From: JBEKHI01 sp050012355
GTDB lineage: Bacteria > Actinomycetota > Actinomycetes > Streptosporangiales > Streptosporangiaceae
Direction: 5' to 3'
Assembly: GCA_050012355.1 (NCBI GenBank)
Contig: JBEKHI010000300.1
Span: 1 to 11,328, forward strand
DNA length: 11,328 bases
In this document: piece after piece, positions 5,463-11,328 of the stretch
Layout of the letters: every line of letters begins with the position of its first letter
How positions within the stretch are numbered: position 1 is the stretch's first letter
Position numbers and translations under genes: made by a program
Notes under the pieces: model-generated
The model's database searches: none
Seen by the model: the letters and a program-made list of their open reading frames with translations, nothing else
What the model was told of the DNA's origin: nothing

Positions 5463-6575
5463 ATGGAAGTGCCGGTAGAGATCCTCGGCATGGTCGGGAC
5501 CAAGGAGGTCTCCGAGTCGCTTGGCTCCTTCGACGGGCCGGTGATCGACACGGACTACCTGACCCGGTTCGCCCAGGCGCATGAGGCGGCCGGCTTCGAC
5601 CGTGTGCTCATCGGATACGGGGCGACTGGCCCAGACGGGTTCGCGGTCGCCGCGCATGTGCTGCACGTGACCACCCGGCTGAAGGTGCTGATCGCCCACC
5701 GGCCGGGGTTCGTGGCGCCGACCCTGGTCGCGCGGAAGCTGGCCACCCTCGACCAGCTGGCCGGCGGCGGCCGGGTAGCCATCCACCACATCACCGGTGG
5801 GGACGAACTCGACCAGAAGCGGGACGGAGACTTCGAGGAACACGACCGCCGTTACGCGCGCACCGCCGAGTTCATGACCCTGCTGCGCCGGGAACTCACC
5901 GCCGCTACGCCGTTCGATTACGACGGCGAGTTCTACCAAGTGCGGGGCGCCTACAGCTCGGTCCGGCCGCCGGCCGGCGGAATCCCGCTGTACTTCGGCG
6001 GCGCTTCGGACGCCGCGGTCGCGGTCGGCGCCGAGCACGCCGACGTCTACATGCTCTGGGGCGAGCCGGTGGCGCAGATCACCGAGCGCATCACGCGGAT
6101 CCGCGAGGCCGCCGCCGACCGCGGCCGGACCATCAGGTTCAGCCTGTCGGTCCGGCCGATAGTCGCCGACACCGAGAGCGCGGCGTGGGAGCGCGCCGAG
6201 GAGATCAGGGAACTGACCGCCAAGCGGGTGGCCGGGGTGAAGCAGACGCAGGCCGACGGCACCCGGGCGCCTGTACGCGGCGCCTTCCGGTTCCGCGAGT
6301 CGTCCTCGATCGGCTCCGATCGGCTGCAGCAGCAGGGCGCCGAGCGGGATGTTCACGACGAGCGACTCTGGTACGGCATCACGAAACTGACCGGGCCGGG
6401 CGGCAACTCGACGGCGCTGGTGGGAACGCCGGCCCAGGTCGCGGACGCCCTGGGTGAGTACCGCAAGGCGGGCGTCGACACCATCCTGATCCGCGGATTC
6501 GACCCACTGGGCGACGTCGTGGACTGGGGCAGCGAACTCATCCCGCTGCTTCGAGAGCAAGAACCACCTATTTAG
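5463..6575 (+). CDS. SsuD-like FMN-dependent monooxygenase (LLM family)
   Basis: A 370-residue luciferase-like flavin monooxygenase of the alkanesulfonate monooxygenase (SsuD) branch. It aligns along its full length with SsuD: TLVARKLATLDQL, the IHHITGGD loop, LYFGGASDAA, YMLWGEP and the C-terminal TALVGTPAQVADAL. Such enzymes use reduced FMN from a partner reductase to split C-S or related bonds with O2. Compared with E. coli SsuD from memory, the Cys54 position is Gly here, and the active-site Arg226 and His228 positions become Ser and Arg, so the substrate is probably not a simple alkanesulfonate. The ATG at 5463 follows GGAGAGGGAGG; a GTG at 5469 is also possible, while the open frame back to 5211 crosses the rhodanese gene and promoter. 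No flavin reductase gene is in the window. It is the first gene of the transporter operon. Confidence 0.85.
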   Translation: MEVPVEILGMVGTKEVSESLGSFDGPVIDTDYLTRFAQAHEAAGFDRVLIGYGATGPDGFAVAAHVLHVTTRLKVLIAHRPGFVAPTLVARKLATLDQLAGGGRVAIHHITGGDELDQKRDGDFEEHDRRYARTAEFMTLLRRELTAATPFDYDGEFYQVRGAYSSVRPPAGGIPLYFGGASDAAVAVGAEHADVYMLWGEPVAQITERITRIREAAADRGRTIRFSLSVRPIVADTESAAWERAEEIRELTAKRVAGVKQTQADGTRAPVRGAFRFRESSSIGSDRLQQQGAERDVHDERLWYGITKLTGPGGNSTALVGTPAQVADALGEYRKAGVDTILIRGFDPLGDVVDWGSELIPLLREQEPPI

Positions 6576-6623
6576 ACCATAACGGCGGTTCCCGATCACC
6601 CGGTACCGCTGTCACCTCCCTGG

Positions 6624-6639
6624 CTGTCGGCGCTGACAG
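6624..6639. repeat. 16-bp near-perfect palindrome between monooxygenase and binding-protein genes
   Basis: CTGTCGGC faces GCTGACAG with one G-T mismatch out of eight pairs. It lies in the 99-bp gap between the monooxygenase stop and the binding-protein start. It may be a stem that stabilises the abundant binding-protein message, a partial terminator, or an operator. Without a loop it is better as a DNA site than as an RNA hairpin. Confidence 0.35.
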
Positions 6640-6674
6640 CACGCATGAGACCCCCACCTCAACGGAGTTAGTTG

Positions 6675-8237
6675 ATGTCAATAAGCCTGAGAAAGAACCG
6701 CCGCCTGCTGGCCGCCGCCACCGCCATCGCGGTGTCGCTGCTGGCCGCCGCGTGCGGCAGCAGTGGCAGCGCTAGCACGAGTACAGCGTCCACGACCGGT
6801 GCCAGTGGCACGCTGAACTGGGAATGGGAGCTCCCGAGCTCCTGGGACCCGGTCACGTCGACCGAGGGCTGGGACGTGCACGCCCTCGGCCTCGTGTACG
6901 CCTCCCTCACCACCCTCGATCCGGCCGGGGACGTCGAGCCGGGCCTGGCACAGTCGTGGCAGTACGCCGCGAACGGCAAGAGCGTCACGTTCACTCTGCG
7001 GCCGGGCCTGAAGTTCACCGACGGCACCCCGCTCAACGCGGAGGCGGTCAAGGAGAACATCGAGCGCGGCATCAGCCAGGCGAACTCCAACATCGCCTCC
7101 GAGCTGGACGTGATCTCGAGCGTCGTCGTGAACAGCACGACCAGCTTCACGCTCGACCTCGATCAGGTCGACTATCAGGTCCCCGACCTGCTGTCAGGAA
7201 AAGACGGGATGATGGTCAGCCCGACCGCGTTCAAGAAGAACGCCGCGGGCATCGCGACGCAGCCCGTCGGCGCCGGCCCGTTCGAGCTGACGAGCTACGT
7301 CCCGGACTCGCACGCGGACCTAGTGCGCAACCCCAGCTACTGGGACGCCAGCCAGATCCACCTGCAGAACTTCACCGTCCAGGACATCACGCAGCCCGAG
7401 CAGATCCTCTCCGCCCTGGAGTCCGGCCAGGTGAACGTCGCCTACATCGCCGGGAACCAGGTGGCCGCGGCGAAGGCGGCCGGGTTCAAGATCGACGTGA
7501 TCCCGTCCGAGGTCGTGAACGAGCTCGACATCCAGACGACGACCAAGCCGTTCAACAACCCGCTGGTGGTGCAGGCGATCAACTACGCCATCAACCGGCA
7601 GGCGATCGTGCAGGTCCAGGCGGCCGGCTACGGGGCGCCCGCGTACCAGCCCTTCCCCAAGGGCTTCGTCGGCTACAGCAGCCAGCTCGCCAACCTGTAC
7701 CCGTACAACCCGACGCTCGCGAAGAAGCTGCTCGCCGAGGCCGGCTACCCGAGCGGCATCAAGATCTCGCTGACCAGTGTCACCACCGATGACTCGCTGG
7801 CCGAGCAGCTCCAGGGCCAGCTGGCCGAGGCGGGCATCACCGCGACCATCAACGACGTCCCGACTGACACCGAGACTCAGTACCTCTATCTCGACAAGAC
7901 CATCCCGTTCGCCATCGACGGCACGGCCGGCCGCACCTCGCCGGTCGAGATGCTCGACGTGCTCTACAGCCAGCAGGGCCTGATGAACGTGGATGGCAAG
8001 ACGTCCAGTACGCTTCCCGCGGTGACAGCCGCCCTCGGGAAGGCGCTCACCGTCCCGCTGACCTCGCCGGAGTATCCGGCCGCCCTGCAGAACGCGGTCG
8101 TGACGGCGGTCAAGGACGACCCGATCCACATCTGGCTCTACACCAACCCGCGGATCTTCGCCTACAGTCCGACCGTCACCGGTATCCCGCAGGACCTTGT
8201 CCAGCAGCGCTGGGAAGGCGTCCGGGTGGCGGGCTGA
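6675..8237 (+). CDS. Family 5 solute-binding lipoprotein (Dpp/Opp type)
   Basis: A 520-residue extracellular substrate-binding protein of the peptide/nickel/opine family. The ATG at 6675 follows ACGGAG; the preceding TTG is not preferred. Residues 1-27 form a lipoprotein signal peptide: basic RKNRR, a hydrophobic Ala/Leu core and a lipobox ending AAAC with Cys27 as the lipidated residue, followed by a Ser/Thr/Gly linker. The family 5 core is plain: DVEPGLAQSW, then VTFTLRPGLKFTDGTPL at about 104-120, and NYAINRQAIV in the second lobe. It would sit on the outer membrane face and deliver substrate to the two permeases that follow. Length and pattern are normal for the family, and the neighbouring monooxygenase suggests an organosulfur ligand rather than nutrient peptides, but ligand choice cannot be read from sequence. 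Confidence 0.92.
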   Translation: MSISLRKNRRLLAAATAIAVSLLAAACGSSGSASTSTASTTGASGTLNWEWELPSSWDPVTSTEGWDVHALGLVYASLTTLDPAGDVEPGLAQSWQYAANGKSVTFTLRPGLKFTDGTPLNAEAVKENIERGISQANSNIASELDVISSVVVNSTTSFTLDLDQVDYQVPDLLSGKDGMMVSPTAFKKNAAGIATQPVGAGPFELTSYVPDSHADLVRNPSYWDASQIHLQNFTVQDITQPEQILSALESGQVNVAYIAGNQVAAAKAAGFKIDVIPSEVVNELDIQTTTKPFNNPLVVQAINYAINRQAIVQVQAAGYGAPAYQPFPKGFVGYSSQLANLYPYNPTLAKKLLAEAGYPSGIKISLTSVTTDDSLAEQLQGQLAEAGITATINDVPTDTETQYLYLDKTIPFAIDGTAGRTSPVEMLDVLYSQQGLMNVDGKTSSTLPAVTAALGKALTVPLTSPEYPAALQNAVVTAVKDDPIHIWLYTNPRIFAYSPTVTGIPQDLVQQRWEGVRVAG

Positions 8238-8239
8238 TC

Positions 8240-9286
8240 GTGGCAGTCGCGGAACTGACTAGCGCTGGCTCGGCCGGCGGCGCCGTGCCATACGGGGCTA
8301 ACACAGCCTCGCCACGGCGCCGCCGGGGCCGGGTCGCGGTGGGCCGGCTCGGCAGCGGGCTCGCCGTCCTGCTGCCGATCGTCCTGCTGTCCACCTTCAT
8401 CACGTACGGCCTTGGTGCCCTGTCCAACAGTGACCCGGCGGCCACCATCCTCGGCCAGAACGCCACGCCCGCCCAGGTGGCGAAGCTCAACAAGTCCCTG
8501 GGCCTGGACAAGCCGCTGGTCGTCCAGTACTGGGACTGGCTGACCGGCGCGCTGCACGGCAACCTCGGCGTCTCCTACTTCAGCGGTATCCCGGTCGCGA
8601 CGAGCATCGGACAGCGGCTCCCGGTCGACCTGTCGATCGCGACCCTGGCCATCATTCTCGCGGTCATCATCGGCGGCACGGCCGGGATAGTCGCGGCCGT
8701 CCGGCGCGGCGGCTGGTTCGACCGCGGAGTCACGCTGGTGTGCTCGGTCGTGTCAACGCTGCCGGCGTTCGTGGTCGGCATCATCCTGGTGGTCATCTTC
8801 GCGGTCTCGGTGCACTGGCTGCCCGCGAACGGCTACGTCGGGCCGGCCCAGAGCATCCCCGAATGGCTGAAGTACATCATCCTGCCCAGCTTCGCGCTCA
8901 GCGCGCAGCTCGCCGCCGACATCGCCCGTCAGCTGCGGACCTCACTGGTCGGGGTGCTCGAGCAGAACTACATCACCGGCGCCCGGGTCCGCGGCCTGCC
9001 CTACCGCCGCGTCCTTTTCCGGCACGCGCTGCGCAACGCGGCCGGCCCGGCGCTCACCATCATCGGCTACGACTTCCCGCTGATGCTGGCCGGCTCGGTC
9101 GCCGCCGAGGCCGTGTTCTCGCTGCCTGGGCTCGGCCAGCTGCTGCTCGAGAGCGCGCAGACCAGGGACATCCCGGTCGTCCAGGGCGTGCTACTGGTGG
9201 TCAGCGCCTTCGTGGTGGTCGTGAACATCGTGGTCAACACCGTCATGAATCTGCTGTACGGGCTGAGTGATGGGGCGGGAACATGA
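8240..9286 (+). CDS. Peptide-type ABC permease, DppB/OppB subunit
   Basis: A 348-residue inner-membrane permease. It starts with GTG two bases after the binding-protein stop, with GGTGGCGGG upstream. After a basic N-terminus (RRRRGRVAVGRL) come transmembrane segments near 40-61, 133-155, 166-190, 211-226 (short), 271-292 and 314-340. The permease signature loop, ARVRGLPYRRVLFRHALRN at about 248-266, is the EAA region that docks on the ATPase. The family end block FSLPGLGQLLLESAQTRDIPVVQG is present (293 on). It forms the heterodimeric channel with the next gene, which it overlaps by ATGA. Confidence 0.92.
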   Translation: MAVAELTSAGSAGGAVPYGANTASPRRRRGRVAVGRLGSGLAVLLPIVLLSTFITYGLGALSNSDPAATILGQNATPAQVAKLNKSLGLDKPLVVQYWDWLTGALHGNLGVSYFSGIPVATSIGQRLPVDLSIATLAIILAVIIGGTAGIVAAVRRGGWFDRGVTLVCSVVSTLPAFVVGIILVVIFAVSVHWLPANGYVGPAQSIPEWLKYIILPSFALSAQLAADIARQLRTSLVGVLEQNYITGARVRGLPYRRVLFRHALRNAAGPALTIIGYDFPLMLAGSVAAEAVFSLPGLGQLLLESAQTRDIPVVQGVLLVVSAFVVVVNIVVNTVMNLLYGLSDGAGT

Positions 9287-10266
9287 GCGCCGGGCCAGAT
9301 CTCCTTCCGCCGATCCAGCGTCCGGCCGCCGGCCGCGGGCGGAAGCGCCGGAGGCCCAAAGCAAGCAGAGCCCGGCCGGTGCTGCGGATGCCGTCCGCGC
9401 AGATCGCCATCGTCATCCTGCTCATCGTCTTGTTCTTCGCGATATTCGGCTCCGCGCTCGCGCCCCAGAACCCGCTGGCGATCAACGCGAACGCGCTGTT
9501 CCAGGGACCGGGCGCCCATCACCTGCTCGGCACCGACTACCTTGGCCGGGACGTGCTCAGCCGTCTGATGGCCGGCACCCGGCTGTCGGTGCTCACCGCC
9601 CTCGAAGCGGTCGGGATCGGGCTGGTGATCGGGGCACCGCTCGGCGTCGCCACCGTTTTCCTCGGCCGGACGTTCGACTTCTGGGCCAACCGGGTGTCCG
9701 ATGCCCTGATGACCCTGCCGTCGATCTTCTTCGCCGTCGCCGTCACGGCCGCACTCGGAAACGGCCTCGTGCAGGCCATGTTCCCGATCGGCATCCTGCT
9801 CATCCCGCTCTTCTTCCGTGTCACCCGGGCGGCTACCCTGGAATTCGCCCGCGCCCAGTACGTGGAGGCGGCCGAGCTGCTCGGCGGGTCGAAGCTGCAT
9901 GTCATCCGGGTACATGTGATGCGCAAGGTGCTGCCGACCATCGCGGTGACCACCGCGTCGGCGATGGGCGCCGCGCTGCTGACCGTCTCCTTCCTCACTT
10001 TCCTGGGGATCGGCGTGCAGCCACCCGCGCCAACCTGGGGTGGCGTGCTGTCGTCGGACCTCGACTACCTGTCCCAGGCGCCGTGGGCGCCTTTTATCCC
10101 CGGCGCGCTGATCGCGATCACCGTCGGTGCGCTGAACGCCCTGGCCGACGCGTTCCGCGACCGGGCGGGGGCCGACCTGCCGCCGTTGTCGGTCCTTGTC
10201 GCCGCTGACCCCCGGCTCACGATCCTGGAGGACGCTGATGACCCGCAACGCCCGCTCAGTGCCTGA
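9283..10266 (+). CDS. Peptide-type ABC permease, DppC/OppC subunit
   Basis: A 327-residue permease partner. Its ATG overlaps the upstream stop by four bases and has GGGGCGGGA just before it. A very basic, Pro-rich N-terminal tail (1-38) precedes the first membrane segment at about 41-60. The periplasm-facing motif GTDYLGRD (83-90), typical of DppC, and the EAA loop at about 194-219 (AAELLGGSKLHVIRVHVMRK) are both clear. Further membrane segments lie near 103-126, 147-178, 221-242 and 271-290. The C-terminus (about 296-327) is longer and more acidic than usual, and its last 29 bases overlap the ATPase start. Confidence 0.92.
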   Translation: MSAGPDLLPPIQRPAAGRGRKRRRPKASRARPVLRMPSAQIAIVILLIVLFFAIFGSALAPQNPLAINANALFQGPGAHHLLGTDYLGRDVLSRLMAGTRLSVLTALEAVGIGLVIGAPLGVATVFLGRTFDFWANRVSDALMTLPSIFFAVAVTAALGNGLVQAMFPIGILLIPLFFRVTRAATLEFARAQYVEAAELLGGSKLHVIRVHVMRKVLPTIAVTTASAMGAALLTVSFLTFLGIGVQPPAPTWGGVLSSDLDYLSQAPWAPFIPGALIAITVGALNALADAFRDRAGADLPPLSVLVAADPRLTILEDADDPQRPLSA

Positions 10267-11265
10267 GACCGCGGCCGTGCTGAACATCGACAATCTGCAC
10301 GTCAGCGTGCACCATGGCGCCGCCACTGTGGTACGAGGCGTCTCGCTGACGGTGCGGGCCGGTGAGGTTGTCGGCCTCGTCGGTGAGTCCGGCAGCGGAA
10401 AGACGCTCACCTGCCGGGCCGCGCTGGGCGTGCTTCCGCCCGGCTGCGACATCAGCCAGGGGACGATCGAGTTCGGCGGCGAGAACATGACGAACCTGTC
10501 GCGCCGCGAGTGGGAACACGTGCACGGCAGCGACCTGGGCGCGGTGTTCCAGGACCCGGCGTCCTACCTGAACCCGTCGCTCACCGTCGGCAGCCAGGTC
10601 GCCGAGGTACTCCGGGTGAAGCGCGGGCTTTCCCGGCGGCAGGCGCGCGAGCGGACCGCGGAGCTTCCGGCGGCATGCTGCAGCGGATCATGATCGCGAT
10701 CGCCATCTCCTGCGACCCCCGGCTGCTCATCGCCGACGAGGCCACCACGGCGCTCGACGTCACGATCCAGGCCGAGATCATCGAGCTGCTCCTGGACCTC
10801 CGCGACCGGCTGGACCTCGCGGTGCTGTTCGTGTCGCACGACCTCGCGGTGATCAGGGAACTGTGCGACCGGGTAGTGGTGTTCTACGCCGGCGAGGTGG
10901 TCGAGTCGGGGACGGTCGAAGAGATAACCGACCGGCCCGCTCATCCGTACACCCAGGCGCTGTTGCGGGTCGCCTCGGTCGGTGACTTCCGGCGCCGGGA
11001 ACTGCAGGTGATCGGCGGCCAGCCGCCGCAGGCGGGGGAGTACGTCACCGGCTGCCAGTTCGCGCCGCGGTGCCTCGCCGCGATCGACGCGTGCCGCACC
11101 GCCGCGGTGCCGCTGCACGAGACGGGAGCGGGACACGTGGTGCGCTGCGCCCGGGTCGGCGACGAGAACCTGGCCGCCGAGATCGCCGCCAAGACCGCAA
11201 GGGAGGCGGCCGCGCTCGCCGCCGAGGTTGAGGCCGAAGTCGGCGGAGAGCTGGCGGCCCGATGA
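10238..11265 (+). pseudogene. Dpp/Opp-type ABC ATPase (DppD-like), frameshifted by an internal deletion
   Basis: The ATG at 10238 follows GGAGG at six bases. Frame one (10238-10693, 151 residues) carries Walker A GESGSGKT (49-56) and the Q-loop VFQDP (Gln105), then loses register after ARERTAEL. Frame two resumes at 10666 with SGGMLQRIMIAIAI, then Walker B LLIADEATTALDV (usual Pro of DEP replaced by Ala), H-loop SHDLAV, and the HPYTQALL and four-cysteine C-terminal region of oligopeptide ATPases (the cysteines may hold an Fe-S cluster, as reported for relatives). Relative to E. coli DppD, roughly 20-23 codons (the VGIPDP...YPHQ segment) are missing, and the loss must be 1 more than a multiple of 3. 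Both halves are otherwise clean, so the lesion is recent or an assembly error. A 33-residue Ala/Glu-rich helix (LAAEIAAKTAREAAALAAEV region) extends the C-terminus. If real, the ATPase is lost and the transporter needs another. Confidence 0.85.
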
Positions 11266-11328
11266 CCGCGGTAACGCGCGACAGCGCGACAGCGGCACCG
11301 CTGCTCGAGATCGAGTCGGCCGACGTCG
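11262..11328 (+). CDS. Start of a second ABC ATPase (DppF/OppF-like), cut by the window end
   Basis: Only 22 codons are visible. The ATG overlaps the upstream stop as ATGA, and the sequence ends in PLLEIESADV, the usual opening strand of an ABC nucleotide-binding domain. Its place after a DppD-like gene is where DppF is expected. No motif beyond this strand can be checked. Confidence 0.65.
   Translation, partial: MTAVTRDSATAAPLLEIESADV

Noticed and set aside
5445..6599. 384-residue open frame on the minus strand
   Set aside because: It is antisense to the SsuD-like gene, whose conserved motifs make that strand the real one.
9067..10488. 473-residue open frame on the minus strand
   Set aside because: It lies opposite two well-conserved permease genes, is rich in Arg/Gly/Pro/His, and shows no family motif: a shadow of GC-rich coding.
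1..11328. CRISPR arrays, complete insertion sequences, integrase genes
   Set aside because: No regularly spaced repeats, transposase or integrase motifs were seen on either strand.

Overview
The window looks like chromosomal DNA from a high-GC actinomycete. Third codon positions are strongly G/C-biased, GTG starts are common, purine-rich ribosome binding sites precede most starts, neighbouring genes overlap by ATGA, and proteins carry Ala-rich signal peptides. No rRNA, tRNA or CRISPR array was found. The genus cannot be read from this sequence.

Region A (about 1-3310) looks accessory and is less uniformly GC-rich than the rest. It holds a 34-residue small ORF on the minus strand with a good ribosome binding site and a hairpin at its stop. 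Next is a secreted Ser/Thr/Asp-rich protein with a heptad-patterned segment. A compact, strongly structured 3' flank follows, which I suspect is the relict tail (guide-RNA scaffold) of an IS200/IS605-type tnpB element. After it come an orphan Imm35/YrhB-like immunity protein and, convergent with it, a HEPN/MNT toxin-antitoxin pair (mntA-hepT, minus strand). Defence, immunity and mobile-element debris together suggest a small genomic island.

Region B (3312-3731) is a single small cupin. It converges on region C, and a long perfect-armed inverted repeat between them probably terminates transcription from both sides.

Region C (3819-11328) is a divergent cluster that reads as an organosulfur acquisition locus. 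On the minus strand is a four-domain rhodanese with only one catalytic cysteine. On the plus strand, from a shared AT-rich intergenic region with a 26-bp palindrome, run an SsuD-like flavin monooxygenase, a family 5 solute-binding lipoprotein, two Dpp/Opp-type permeases, a Dpp/Opp-type ATPase and the first codons of a second ATPase. The expected workflow is uptake of a small sulfur-containing or peptide-like compound, oxygenolytic cleavage by the monooxygenase, and handling of the released sulfur by the rhodanese. The substrate is not known.

The most concrete anomaly is in the first ATPase gene. About 64-67 bp are missing just before the ABC signature motif, which shifts the frame, while both flanking halves are otherwise well conserved. 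It is either a very recent pseudogene or a sequence error.
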